Source: Perca fluviatilis
Taxonomy: Eukaryota; Chordata; Actinopteri; Perciformes; Percidae
Direction: 5' to 3'
Length of the DNA stretch: 64,000 bases
NCBI RefSeq assembly: GCF_010015445.1
Contig: NC_053123.1
Coordinates: forward strand, 13,512,434 to 13,576,433
A model generated the notes under the pieces. The model saw only the letters and a list, made by a program, of their open reading frames with translations, was not told where the DNA came from and searched no databases. This document shows, in pieces, positions 1 through 10,443 of this stretch (the first letter of the stretch is position 1; every line of letters begins with the position of its first letter). A program made the translations under genes and the position numbers.

Positions 1-2197
1 CGTGTTTAAAAGGTACCACCATTTACCGCCAGGGCACTTGACATCTTACCTAAAACAAAGATCCTCTACCGTCTCTGCCCGAAAAGCATAGACTGTACGT
101 TACAGCTTAACCTAACAATTGTGAAACAGACAAATTATTATGTTATGTAAACATTGTCAATACGATAATACGGCCATGGTTAAAATGCTGCTGACTTTGT
201 TTTTTTTAAAGCAAGCCGCAAAAATACATAAAAAGGCGTCCTCGAGGGAGGAGCTAGTTTAGCTAACGTTAGCTAAGTTACGTGTGTAACGTTATGCTAA
301 AGTTAATACCTCAAGTTAACGGCAACATATGCTTATACGTTTTACGATCAAAATGAAACGGTTATGAAGCATGTAGTATCCATTATAACACCATGGTTTA
401 CTTTTAACGAACAGCAGGAAGCTACACACCTGCCAGCACATTTCATCATTAGGCTATGTTTCACTGATTTTGCAGAAAGATGGATCGAGCTACAGATAGC
501 GTTAACATAATATAGCTGGCTCTGCTGCCGAGGTAAGCAATACGAGTATTACATTTAAATTACCATTGCATTTAATTCTCTCCAAGTTTAAATGTATGTA
601 CATATTTTTGTTAATGTCTGTCTAATTTCCAAAAAAACGAGTGGAGCACAACACCGTAATTAGAACACAGTAACAATGTACCGGCGTGACTAGTACAGTC
701 ATTACGGTAAATGAAGGCTGCAGAGCCTCTGTGTCCGACAGACCCGGAGTTGCACCGACAGACACTGCGCCGAACAGGTAGGAATTAGACTTCTTTATTT
801 GTATAACAGCTTGATAAAACAAGATATTATGTATGACTGGCAATTATTAGACAAAATATTGTGATATTTGCAGTCAGAGGGAGTATTTACACCTGACAGT
901 GAATGACCGTTTCAGCAATCATTGAAGCAGAAATGATGAGGTGCCCCTCTCTGTGTGGATGCAGAAAGCAGGCATGGTTCGTCTACCGGAAAACTGGGTC
1001 TAGTGCTCTGTTCTATCTTATCTATCTCATATTTTAGCCAGGTTTAGATGAGCAGTGTTGCGGAATTGCAGTAAGTCTGATTGGAATTCACATCTGAGCA
1101 ACAGATCTATAGAGCGACATCTCTGACATAATTGACTTATTGATTGCCTTTGCTAGTATTGGGCCAATTAAGCACTAGAATGCTTGTTTTGTTCACGGGT
1201 TGAAAGGATGATGACTGCATTGTGCTACATAAAGGCTCTACCTATTGCGGTCACTGCGGGAACTTGCCTTGCTGCGGTGCACAGCTACCAGACTGTAGTA
1301 ACGCCTATATAACACATAATAGAAAGCTATGACGTTGAGTCACTGTGAAAAAATCCACTGAGAATATATGACCCTATATAAATGTTATCGTGATTTATAG
1401 TCTGAGCAACGCTGCCTAATGAGAGAGAAAGAGAAAAAGGGGTGCAAGTACAGGTGCTGACTCATTTTGTCTGGCCCCTCTCTGATTGATCACACAATTT
1501 AAAGCCCTATAGCTATGTGCACGTTTGTTATCGTCATAATTTCCGTGGTATTTAATGTAGAATAATTACATTTTGAGATGCTGTGTGGTTGTTGTTGAGG
1601 TGATTTGATTCCATTTGAAATCAAGTGTGAAAGCTGGTTACATAAAGACCTGATGTCTTCATTGAACCCCTGCTTCATCATAAACCTAACACAGCAAATG
1701 CAGCTAAAGCAGTCTGGGCTGTTACACCTCAGATATATTTTACCTTTTACTGAATGCATATTAAATTGTGATCTTAAACATAATAGGTCGTTTTCAGTAC
1801 ATGTAGGCTTCAGTGCAATCTCATTTACAATAGGGGCTGGCTATTGATTTCCCTTTGTCATGTCCACTTTCCCACAGTGTGTGTGTAGATATATTTAAAT
1901 GCCTGATGCATTCAGGATGAGGCTGGGGTGCATGGAATCATAAACGGTCAGGGAAGCAGCTCGGAGCTCCTCCTCGCCAGGGGAGTGGGCTCATTCTCCT
2001 GGAAGACCAGGCTGATTGCTATCGGTATCTGTCATTCCACCTAGTTCTGCTTTTTGCCTGCTGCAAGTGTTACGCACAGGAGAAGATTCTTACATGCTTC
2101 TAGCCTGACTGTAAGGAAGGACAGAGGAGGAGAGAGGACATTTGGGAGATTCGTCAAAGTTAGCACCTATAGTTTGTCCTGTGTCTCTGTCGACAAC
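1..2197. other. Mostly unique non-coding sequence with TAACGTTAGC patches
   Basis: No gene is recognised here. Short GCTAACGTTAGCT-like motifs at about 255-300 and scattered CpGs give the first 900 bases a promoter-like look, but I see no coding frame with family resemblance. The only gene-like signal is a possible small exon at 476-532, listed separately. The longest frames (for example 622-843 minus and 1499-1759 minus) have no recognisable motif. Confidence 0.4.
476..532 (+). other. Possible 57 bp untranslated exon
   Basis: A reasonable 3' splice site (TGATTTTGCAG ending at 475) is followed 57 bases later by GCCGAG|GTAAGC, a good 5' splice site. The interval has an ATG with a TAG eleven codons later, so it could only be 5'-untranslated sequence. 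No product can be assigned. Signals of this strength also occur by chance in 64 kb. Confidence 0.15.
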
Positions 2198-2204
2198 ATG
2201 GAAA

Positions 2205-2579
2205 TAGGGCTGGTTTGGAAAAAATATCTAATTGCGATTATTTTGACTGAAATTGCAATTGCGATGTGATACAAGATATTGGAGGTATTGCTTATTTTTT
2301 GCATCATTATTCTTATTTTCATTGAAAAGTATATTAAAATGATAGTGTGATTATTTTTTTTTTTGCAAGGATCTGTACCAAACGAACACATTTTTATTTT
2401 AAGTCTGTAGAATAAGATTTGTAGGCCGGGACTTCTCTGCAGCACCACAATACTTAATTCAAAATGGTATATTTTGACACATATTTTGCTTTTAACAAAT
2501 ATTGCTCCTCCTGCGATTTGGATATTGCATTAGTCCATATTGCGATTTCGATAAAATTCCAATTAATTGTGGAAACTTT
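2205..2579. mobile_element. Degraded AT-rich hAT-like MITE
   Basis: The left edge reads TAGGGCTGG, a start shared by several hAT MITEs in this window. The body is made of ATTGCGATT-type words typical of these families. Direct repeats ATGGAAA lie at 2198-2204 and 2580-2586. The right terminus does not mirror the left, so this is either degraded or the match is partly chance. It has no coding capacity. Confidence 0.4.
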
Positions 2580-3061
2580 ATGGAAATGTATCTTCTGCTT
2601 TGAATTCTGAAATGATTTTTTGTGATCTACATAGACATAGGCCTACATATCATAGCCTTTGTTTTTCACGACCATGTTTCATTTTAAAAAACAATCTGTA
2701 GATTATTATTTGCAACCTCTAAGGTGCATTTGGCATCTTGTGTTTGCAACTCCATGATTGTGTTTGCATTTGTTTATGTAGACTAAAATGACTACCTTTA
2801 GTGCCGAATACTTGAAATAGATTTTGTGAAACTTGGTGTGAGTGACAAGGTAGGCAGGCTGAGTTTTCAGATTGTGTTTTGGTAAGGTCTTAGAGGGGAA
2901 GTGGACCCCTGGAATGGGAGGTGCTGGCCAGTCTTTACAAAGACGTGCCTGTTCTCTATACATTAAAGTGCCAGAGTCATTCTGAAACTCCTTGTGACAG
3001 CGCATAGTAAATTATAAGCTGATTTACAAGACTAATTTGATAGTAGGTGATTATTTATTAA

Positions 3062-4621
3062 AGGCCCCATGGCATGAAAATTTCACTTTATGAGGTTTTT
3101 TAACATTAATATTAGAGATGCACCGATTACAACTTTCTAGGCCGATTCCGATTTACGATTTTCTTTGAGTTAGGCCAGCCGATACCGATTTTAGCCGATT
3201 CCGATTTCATTTTTTCTAACCACTTTACAGCACACACAAATATTTATTTTCTATCTTTTTTTTAATAGAACATTTTACATAGAACATTTTTTGAATAGAT
3301 AATCGATCTCTATAAAATAGAACTATATAAATTACTCCTGGTGTGGGAAATTCACACATCTAAAGTACAACGTTAGAACCATTTCCTTCTTTTCACATCC
3401 AATATCCAACTTAATATAATAAATATAGCCTTGCAGTATAAAGATATTTCTCAAAACACACACGCAGGCCTGTTTGAACGTCAACTGTAACGTTACCTGA
3501 AAACATAAACGTCACCACTCATTTTACACACAGTATAGCAACAAACTAAACGCTGGGGGAAGATTACTACGTTTTTAATGTTGGTTTTGACCGGTATGCA
3601 TCCCCACTAACCTGGAAAGCGTTTTAAACAGTAACGTTAATACAGCGTGTCGGAGGAATACAGCGTCTCTTTTTTTTATATTAATACAGCGTCTCTTGCA
3701 GCCGGACATCAGAGGCAGAGGGACCATCACCACAGCGTTTGCTAACATTAGCTTCTTGTCTCATCTGGGGTCTGATAAACAGTAAATTCATCAAAGTCAG
3801 TGTGCCCAACGCTATTTTCCAATAAACTGCAGCTGTCATATTTCACGGGACCCGCGGTTTTCATGTTCCACTTATTCAGCCTCAGAGGGGAGAGAGAGCG
3901 GCTGAGATCAGTAGAGCAGACGGCTCTGCAGAGCCGTGTATAATTACGACTTTATAACATTTCATAAACAGCTGATTGAGCGGCAGTGCGCTGATCTTGC
4001 GCGATGTTAATCATGCGGGGCCTGAGTGCATTTGACCGGCATAAAATCAGCATATGCCAGACTGACCTGCCAGTCGCCGGTCATGGCTGAGCACGTGATT
4101 CACCGGCCGGTCAATTGGTGCATCTCTAATTAATATGAGTTCCCCTAGCCTGCCTATGGTCCCCCAGTGGCTAGAAATGGTGATAGGTGTAAACCGAGCC
4201 CTGGGTATCCTGCTCTGCCTTTAAGAAAATGAAAACTCAGATGGGCCGATCTGGAATCTTGCTCCTTATGAGGTCATAAGGAGCAAGGTTACCTCCCCTT
4301 TCTCTGCTTTACCCGCCCAGAGAATTTGGCCCACCCATGAGAGAGATATCATGGCTTTCAAAAGAACAAAGGGGCAGCTGGTCAAGGCCACACCCCCACC
4401 CTTTACCTTGCCCCCCCCCCCTCCCCTTCTCTCCTCCTCAATAGCATTTAAAGCTACAGACACAGAAATGCACATACTAAGGAAAGCTCATTGTGAGACT
4501 GGCTCTAGTGGCTGTAATTCTGCACCAAGGCTGAATTTCGGGAAAGAGACTTCAGATACAGTATTAGGGGACAACTAAGGCCTATATAAAAGCATCCAAA
4601 AAGCAGCATTTCATAGGACCT
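3062..4621. mobile_element. TTAA-flanked (piggyBac-like) non-autonomous element, interrupted
   Basis: TTAA lies on both sides (3058-3061 and 4622-4625). The ends are imperfect inverted repeats: left AGGCCCCATGGCATG, and right, read inward, AGGTCCTATGAAATG. TTAA duplication is the signature of piggyBac-superfamily insertion. I recognise the body, which contains GTCCCCCAGTGGCTAGAAATG-like sequence and a C-tract near 4411, as a common percomorph dispersed repeat. A hAT MITE at 3113-4128 splits it, so about 540 bp belongs to the host element. No transposase was found. Frames across the C-tract give proline- or glycine-rich peptides that look like artefacts. Confidence 0.75.
3113..4128. mobile_element. 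hAT MITE nested in the TTAA element, 8 bp TSD
   Basis: A perfect 8 bp duplication ATTAATAT flanks the element (3105-3112 and 4129-4136). The terminal inverted repeats are TAGAGATGCACCGATT on the left and TAGAGATGCACCAATT read inward on the right (15 of 16 match). An 8 bp TSD with TAGAGATG ends fits a hAT-superfamily non-autonomous element. The 1016 bp interior has no open frame resembling transposase. Removing it rejoins the host repeat at TTAACATTAATATGAG, which confirms the boundaries. Confidence 0.88.
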
Positions 4622-4625
4622 TTAA

Positions 4626-5161
4626 GTATTTATCAGGTGCAGAGACATCAGCTGAAAGTGCATATGTCAGGGTGGTGTATACCTGAGTTAATGAATCACT
4701 GCCTGTGTTGTGTGCGGTCGATGCAGTAGGAGGTTGGATTGAAAGACTCTCAGTCAGATAAGAGAATGAGGAATCAGAAGATGTAACAGAGCGCTGAGTG
4801 ATTTTCTTATGAAGGACTTTCATGGTCTTTTTTTTGCTCCTACTGTTTGTAGCGATGCCAAATGAACTCAACTTGTACAATAGTGGTGTGGAATGGATGG
4901 ATGCAGATTCATAGCGTGAGTTTTTTGTAAATACATTAAGCATGAGGCGAGTGTCTAGCATTAGCCTGGGGTTTAAGTACAATTAGGTGTGCTCTATGCC
5001 TGAAAATAAAGCCCATCTGTCCTGGAAGTATGGTTATAACCTACACATTAAAAATATCATCATTTAGCCCCCCCAAAAAAATCAGAACTTATTCGCAACA
5101 AACCTAAAGTTAAAAGATGGATTGAAAGACGGGATTTAAAAACATCAATAGTAAGGTGACA
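4626..5161. other. Unique spacer between two composite transposons
   Basis: No repeat was recognised. The minus strand has a 123-codon frame (4982-4611) rich in Ser and Thr with no family resemblance. It overlaps a donor-like AACTCAG|GTATAC near 4681, but the coding evidence is too weak to call a gene. Confidence 0.3.
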
Positions 5162-5169
5162 GTTTTACT

Positions 5170-6198
5170 CCGTGGTTCTCAACCTGGGGGCCGGTAGATG
5201 GTTGGGGAGAAAAAAAAATGAAATAACATATTCTAGACTGGGCATTGACTTTTACATTACTGTGCGAGTTTGGAACATTTCGTGTGTTATATTTTGAGCT
5301 TCATTTGTAAATCAGGAGGTCCTGGAACACAGAAAGGGGTCTGAAGCTGGGTCAGGGGGAGAGAACAAGTCAAAAGCGCATCAAAAATCCACAGAGCCTG
5401 GAGCACATTGGACAAGGCTAGGTGCTAGCTGCTAAAACTAAACTATCATCAAAGGAAAGCATTATTTGTTAACATGTATATATCAGAGCATTCTCAAAAA
5501 TCACTCAAAATCAGCAGGGGGAGGCGTGCAGAAACAGCTGTTTACACTGGTTTGTAGGGCTGTGTATTGGCAAGATTCTGGTGATACGATACATATCACG
5601 ATACATGGGTCACGATTCAATATATTGCAATATATTTCGATACTGTTCGTAAGGCGATATATTGGGATTTTATTTAAAGTATAATTTTAGAAAAAGTAAT
5701 ATTTAAAAAAAGACATGATGTGCATAAAAGTCTAAGAAGTTTACTTAAGGTAAACAATTCAGTACACAGAAAATTTTGGGATTCTGGTTCACAGGTTCTT
5801 AGTGAGCAAATTGCTATGCTAAAGTAGGCCAAAGTTCAGCCATAGCTACATTAATGACAAAAAGTCAGGTACTGCTAGGCACTGTTAGGCAAGGACACTA
5901 GTGGTGCGTCTCAGCATAGCCATCTAGCGGTAGGGGGTTTAAACACAACATAAACGTGAACCACTGTCTTACATGAATATGTTTGCATGTAAACATAAAA
6001 AAAAAATAGATATTGCGTTTTTGAAAATCAATATAGTATTGCTAAATAAAATATTGCGATACTCAAGTTTATCGATTTTTTTCTTACACCCCTACTGGTT
6101 TGCAGCTCTGTTTCTCGTTGTAGACGGGGGTGGGGGGGTCGTGAACACCAACCTCATTATTCTGGGGGGTCGCAACTTAAAAAGGTTGAGAACCACTG
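5170..6198. mobile_element. Charlie-like hAT element (CAGTGGTTCTCAACC ends), interrupted
   Basis: The left end CCGTGGTTCTCAACC and the right end, read inward CAGTGGTTCTCAACC, match the well-known terminus of hAT-Charlie elements. The flanks are GTTTTACT (5162-5169) and GTTTAACT (6199-6206), an 8 bp duplication with one mismatch. A younger hAT MITE occupies 5555-6094, leaving about 490 bp of this element. No transposase motif remains, so it is a non-autonomous or deleted copy. Confidence 0.8.
5555..6094. mobile_element. 540 bp hAT MITE nested in the Charlie-like element
   Basis: A perfect 8 bp duplication CTGGTTTG sits at 5547-5554 and 6095-6102. The ends are TAGGGCTGT and, inward from the right, TAGGGGTGT. 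The interior is rich in GATACGATAC/CGATATATTG words, a hallmark of a very common fish MITE family. It has no coding capacity. Confidence 0.85.
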
Positions 6199-6248
6199 GT
6201 TTAACTATTCTGCAGTCCCAATACAAAAAAATTCCATTGGGTTTTAGC

Positions 6249-6410
6249 TGGCAAAAGGGACAGGACCTGGGGTGGCCTCTAGCTCACCCAGTAAGGGCAC
6301 CCGCTGCCCTTTGCTGCGTGTCATCCCCCATCTCTCTCCCCCTTTCTGGTCTATCCACTGTCAATAAAGGGAAGAGCTCCAAAAAAATAATCTTAAAAAA
6401 AGGGACGGGA
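6249..6410 (+). repeat. tRNA-derived SINE, internally deleted copy
   Basis: The sequence from GGCCTCTAGCTCACC through CCCTTTGCTGCGTGTCATCC to a CAATAAAGG and A-rich tail matches the head and body of the SINE at 21.86 kb. The stretch that should carry the internal promoter B box is missing, so the copy cannot be transcribed by RNA polymerase III as it stands. Confidence 0.6.
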
Positions 6411-6598
6411 CCTGAAAGTAGGTATTCATGTCTACTTTCAGCTAATGTGCCCACGTAAGCGATAGGATTTATAGTTTTTGAATTATCTGCCTCAGAGCGA
6501 CAAGACGCTCGGTAAATCTCTTATTGACCATAATGTTATTTATCCTCATTCTCTCTTGAGCCAAAACGCAAACAAAGAGTATTTTGAAACTGCGATTT

Positions 6599-7180
6599 CC
6601 AACGTGGCATCATGACTTTGCGTAAACATACACGCCACTTTCTAAAGCCACGTGGCGTGTTATCACGAGGCTACGTGTTATCGCGAGGCTACGGTTGGTT
6701 TTAACATCACACACATTGCACGGTCAAGTTCCTTCATACATCTCTGATTTGATACAGCTACATACCCCCACCCGTAGTCTGAGATCATTAGGTCAGATGC
6801 TATTAGTGGTTCTCCGCAGTAATTTTAAAACTAGAGGGGATCGGTCATTCCAAGCAGTGGCTCCTAGGCTGTGGAATGACTTGCCTCTCTCGCTACGTTG
6901 TGTGGATTCTGTCGAATCTTTTAAAAAGCAGCTGAAGACTCTGCTGTTCAAGCAGGCTTTTACTTAGTACTTACTTCTATTTGTATTTCAATTTGCTTGT
7001 ATTGTGACTTATTGTGTTGTATTGCATTTTATTGTGAAGCACTTTGTGATTTTTATCTGTGAAAGGTGCTATACAAATAAACTTTACTTACTTACTTACA
7101 CCGGGGAAAAGAAAAACCGGTTAGGATTAGGAAAAGAAGAACTGAGTTGGGTTTAGGAAAAGAAAAACTGGGTTGGTTCC
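6599..7180. repeat. Hairpin-rich dispersed repeat (partial copy), split by a LINE
   Basis: The left part (6599-6690) starts GTGGCATCATGACTTTGCGT and is the same family as the two large copies at 33.70-34.28 and 37.19-37.78 kb. The segment at 7104-7180 carries repeated GGTTTAGGAAAAG words, which are also internal to those copies. Between them lies a LINE 3' end, so the LINE probably inserted into this repeat. The short palindrome CGCCACTTTC...CCACGTGGCG is visible near 6632-6660. Confidence 0.5.
6691..7103 (+). mobile_element. 5'-truncated L2/Rex1-like LINE, 3' end only
   Basis: The frame 6695-6967 ends in GDRSFQAVAPRLWNDLPLSL followed by SVESFKKQLKTLLFKQAF. This is the conserved C-terminal end of ORF2 in L2/CR1/Rex1-type LINEs, just after the reverse transcriptase. 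A short 3' UTR with GTGCTATACAAATAAA and a (TTAC)n tail follows, which is typical of this clade. Only about 90 codons remain. The rest was lost by the usual 5' truncation at insertion. It has no endonuclease or catalytic RT motifs, so it is a dead copy. Confidence 0.75.
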
Positions 7181-7189
7181 AGCTTTTCT

Positions 7190-7735
7190 AGCAATGTATT
7201 TCAGCTCTTAGCTTATTAAGGTAATGCAGTTCAGCTTCCAACTGACAATTTTACATTTCATCTTCCAAGTTTTTCAGCAGTGCAGTCCAACGCATTTGAG
7301 ATTTTTCAAACAATTTGTTTCATATTTCTGCATTTTCCTCAATGTTTCTCACAGCATTTGTAGGCTAAGTCTTCCATACTTATTCATAATTTCAGTTAAA
7401 ACATAAATTCAGACCTCACAATGTTCTACATCGTTTGGCATTATTGAACTTTTAAAGCCAACAATTCAGTTTAGCGTCAGCTTTTCAAAAACCTTTAAAT
7501 ATTCCACATCTTTTATACATTACTGGTGTTATTCAACTTTTTTATGAAATTCATGTTAATTAAAACCATTCATACTTTTCCATCTATTCTTGCTACTTCA
7601 ACTTCTTACAGATTAAAGCTATTAATCCAGTTTAGCTTTAGCAATTTAGCTATTCAGCATTCGCACACATTTTCTGCAGGAAATGCATTTTCTAGTATTG
7701 CTATTATTGTTGCTATTGTTGGCATTAATTAGTGA
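7190..7735 (+). repeat. Degenerate TTCAGC-rich low-complexity tract
   Basis: Words of the type TTCAGC, ATTTCA and TTAGC recur every 10-30 bases across more than 500 bp, with strong T and C bias on the plus strand. The tract ends in ATTGCTATTATTGTTGCTAT. It looks like an old, diverged tandem repeat. Frames reading through it (7224-7406, 7526-7732) are Phe/Ile-rich by composition and not genes. Confidence 0.45.
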
Positions 7736-8289
7736 GGATTACATTTTACCCACAAACTGCATTACTGTGATATATTTAAACAAAAACATAAACAAGAGTC
7801 AGTAAAGACAAAGAGATGGTGTGTTCACTTGCAATGTTAGTAACAATTGTCCACTGCACTGAAGCTAAATGTTATTTTCAACTCTGTTTTCAGCTCCTAT
7901 AAGATAAGATAAGATAATTTGGATAATTAGGTTGAACTGGGGATTTGTTGTCTGACCACATGTGTTGCTTGTCCTAATTGACTCAATGACTGTTGTGCAG
8001 TAATGCTGTGTCTTGCCTTGCCATTGCATTTCTATCCCAGCAATTACATTTACAGTATGTGTAAGATGTTGGTAGGATTGAATGGGCAAAACTGTTAAAT
8101 ATGACTCCTACTAGGCCTGCAGCCATCGATTATTTTAGTTGATTTTATTATTAAAGAGCGATAGTAAATATAAGAGAAAATAAGGTCTCTTAAAATGAAC
8201 ATCTAACCCAATCAGTTAACTTTGTGTCACTGTAGTGTGTGAGCTAATCCGTTGGCGGGGGACTTTTGCCGCCAGATAAGCTGGGAGGT

Positions 8290-8664
8290 TAGCCTGACAA
8301 GCCAGACCCACATCAAGGTCAAACGGTTGTCTTTCAAATTCCAACCAAGCAGAGCAACGAAGAAGGCAAGCTAGTTGATAGACTAAACTTTTGCCGTATC
8401 CGCTCGGCAAAACTCCGAACACCTCTTCCTTTTTTAAGAATGATTTCAGTGCTGTTCTTTGTTCTTTTCTCAAAGAAAAGCTTAACTCCCAGTCTTCCGG
8501 AAGACCGCTGTTCCCAGCAGCAGCAGCCATAAGCCCGCCCACCGACTCTATACACGATGTAATTGGCTTGACCAGAGTTTGGTTTTTCCAGCTCGCAAGT
8601 CAACGGAGAGTGCCTACACAAATTAAATTTGCTGCCGCTAGGGTGCGTCTAGATTTTTAGGCTA
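8290..8664. mobile_element. 375 bp MITE with a 9 bp TSD (MULE-like?)
   Basis: A perfect 9 bp duplication CTGGGAGGT lies at 8281-8289 and 8665-8673. The ends are TAGCCTGACAAGCCAGAC and, inward from the right, TAGCCTAAAAATCTAGAC. A second copy at 44705-45157 has the same ends and a 9 bp duplication with two mismatches. A 9 bp TSD is usual for Mutator-like elements and is not the hAT size. Overlapping frames on both strands (8216-8660) come from this repeat and are not genes. Confidence 0.75.
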
Positions 8665-8774
8665 CTGGGAGGTCTCATCTCAACTAGCAATCATATTTAT
8701 TTACGTCAAATGCTAATGTTAACGTTACCTTGTGTCAGAGACGCTCCGTGGACTGTAAGCGCAACATTAGACTG

Positions 8775-8912
8775 GAAGCTTTCTGCTGGGATGCTGAAGC
8801 CTTGACATTGTGCTATTGTGGTAGGCTAGTTTGGTTTTACAATAGAAACACTATACATAATTTTCGTTTTGTTTCAGCTTGAACATGATCCCAAACTTTC
8901 TGTTGTTTTCTC
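8775..8912 (-). pseudogene. BED zinc-finger exon remnant of hAT transposase
   Basis: Read on the minus strand, QKVWDHVQAE lies near 8911-8880. After a frame change, CFYCKTKLAYHNST lies near 8850, followed by QHPSRK. These align with KVWDHFKLK, CVYCKGELAYHNST and QHLSRK of the intact exon at 17.53-17.74 kb. The Cys-x2-Cys pair survives, but the frame is broken and the downstream transposase exon is absent. It is a relic with no expected function. Confidence 0.6.
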
Positions 8913-9087
8913 TGGCCTGTGTCTTTTCTTTGCCCCTAACTATTTTCCCTCTCATCCTCGATTTTGCAATCCGCACCCTCTTCTCCACGTTACCTGTACA
9001 CAGCCCGTACGTTGTGTGACAGTAATCATCATAGTTGTGAACACAGTGGGCTGTAAGTAGTCTAGTTATATGTGGTTACCGTTATAT

Positions 9088-9120
<33 letters not shown>
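9088..9120. repeat. (GT)n microsatellite
   Basis: About 16 uninterrupted GT units within the hAT derivative. Confidence 0.95.
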
Positions 9121-9123
<3 letters not shown>

Positions 9124-9405
9124 TGTGACAGACAATCAAATTACTTGAGTTACTCAAGGAATCGTCTACTCCATTTTCTGGATAGGTAGGAAACATTTAC
9201 CGGATGGATTACTTTCATTGTCTTCAGTACAGTCAGCTGTCGGAGTGAGCAGTCCAGGCAGAGGTGCCAGCAACTTGGGTAGTTAGCACGGCAGCAGGCC
9301 AGTTCACACTCGTGTGGTGCCATGTAGTGTAGGTCAGCTTTACATAAGCTTTGTGTTTCCATGAGACAACCTAATCCAGATTCCTACAAAGATACTTACT
9401 CAGCC

Positions 9406-9407
<2 letters not shown>

Positions 9408-9469
<62 letters not shown>

Positions 9470-9564
9470 ACACACACTCCCACTCACTCACTCACTCACT
9501 CACTCACTCACTCCTCACTCACTCCACTCACACACACTCCCACTCACTCCACTCCACTCACTCA

Positions 9565-9655
<91 letters not shown>

Positions 9656-9660
9656 AAACA
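9408..9660. repeat. Compound (CA)n/(CACT)n microsatellite block
   Basis: About 250 bp of CA repeats enclosing CACT/CTCA tetranucleotide sections at about 9463-9567. The plus-strand frame 9361-9684 is a His-Thr/Ser repeat by composition only. Confidence 0.95.
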
Positions 9661-9924
9661 AGCAGTCCTCGCTTGTCACAATGAAGGCAATGTGGGAAAG
9701 GCTCTTTTTATGAAAAAAGAGATACTTGATTGGAGCTTTGGCAGCAGCACCAACACACACTGAACCCGGCATGTCTGCCAGCTAGCTGCCAATCTCTCGC
9801 TCTCTCTCTGCTCAAGTGAAGTCCTCCAGGTTTTTGGAAGATTAAATTACCCCGTTGGTCAACCTGCTTTTGAAGTAGTGAGAAGATGCTCCTATGCTAA
9901 CACTTAGGTGTCAACTGGTGCTGC

Positions 9925-10090
9925 AACTACCTAGTATTTTCATTAATGATTCATCTGCTGAATGTTGTCTTTTAGTAATTTATTAATCATTTGGTCAATC
10001 ACAATTTCCTAAACTCCAAGGTGACATCTTAATATATTAAGTCAAGTCAAACAATTTCAGACAAGCCATGCTTGAAACTAAACTAAAGTG
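9925..10090. repeat. Degraded CTGCAAC-type MITE fragment
   Basis: The sequence runs GCTGCAACTACCTAGTATTT, then TTAGTAATTTATTAATCATT, then ATCACAATTTCCTAAACTCC and AAGGTGACATCTT. It follows a common fish MITE whose intact copies begin near GAGCTGCAAC. Similar fragments occur at 33258-33520 and 36610-36770. No ends or TSD survive. Confidence 0.45.
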
Positions 10091-10177
10091 TGGTAACTCT
10101 TGAGGGAAAATCCTCATATACAGACATCGAACTATTGACATTATACCGCTATATCACATTTAACCGACCTGACATAC

Positions 10178-10307
10178 CAACATCCTGGGCAACTTTTCTC
10201 CACGCATCAGCCTTTCTGTTTATATCTCTATAGCCCTCAGATGAGAGCTCATAGAGAATTGGACATTCGGACACTGACAGAATGAGTCGTTCTAGTCTCT
10301 CTGCCAT
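10178..10307 (-). CDS. MADF-domain N-terminal exon (PIF/Harbinger-associated or host)
   Basis: The minus-strand ATG at 10307-10305 opens 43 codons beginning MAERLERLILSVSECPILYE and continuing LSSEGYRDINRKADAWRKVA. This is the first half of a MADF DNA-binding domain, with the expected aromatic and LW/AW-type positions. The reading ends in GATGTTG|GTATGT, a good 5' splice site, so the rest of the domain should lie in a downstream exon. I do not find that exon at lower coordinates. MADF/Myb-like proteins are the second protein of PIF/Harbinger transposons in fish, and host MADF genes also exist. The context does not decide between them. No Harbinger ends or 3 bp TSD were identified. Confidence 0.5.
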
Positions 10308-10443
10308 TTTTTTTCTACTCGCTGCTGACGATTTCAACGGTGTAGTACGACTTCCACTGGGGGGCGCATTACGTATTACAGATCTGATTTCAAGTGCCAG
10401 TGTGAAGGCGGCGTCACGGCTGCATCCGAGACAAGAATATACC

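Larger units (their letters stand above)
8112..9170 (-). mobile_element. Deleted derivative of the ZBED-type hAT, minus orientation
   Basis: The left end TAGGCCTGCAGCCATCGATT resembles the reversed 3' end of the full element at 17.36-20.49 kb. The right end (AATTACTTGAGTTACTCAAG then GAATCGT) resembles its 5' end and that of the copy at 53.8 kb. A damaged BED-finger exon lies at 8775-8912 on the minus strand. A 375 bp MITE (8290-8664) and a (GT)n tract (9088-9120) sit inside. Target duplications are no longer clear and the right boundary is approximate. Confidence 0.65.

Noticed and set aside
4266..4578. Proline- or glycine-rich frames on both strands
   Set aside because: They lie across a C-tract inside the TTAA repeat. 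The composition is an artefact.
4611..4982. 123-codon Ser/Thr-rich minus-strand frame with a donor-like site at about 4681
   Set aside because: No family resemblance and a weak acceptor. It overlaps the edge of a transposon, so it is too weak to list as a gene.
8216..8660. Overlapping frames of ~90-108 codons on both strands
   Set aside because: They are inside the 9-bp-TSD MITE, and the same DNA recurs at 44.7-45.16 kb as repeat.
9361..9684. Open frames of His-Thr or Cys-Val repeats over CA/GT arrays (also at 15721, 17853, 22611, 39184, 42000, 47505, 57707)
   Set aside because: They are forced by dinucleotide repeats, which lack stops in most frames. There is no protein evidence.
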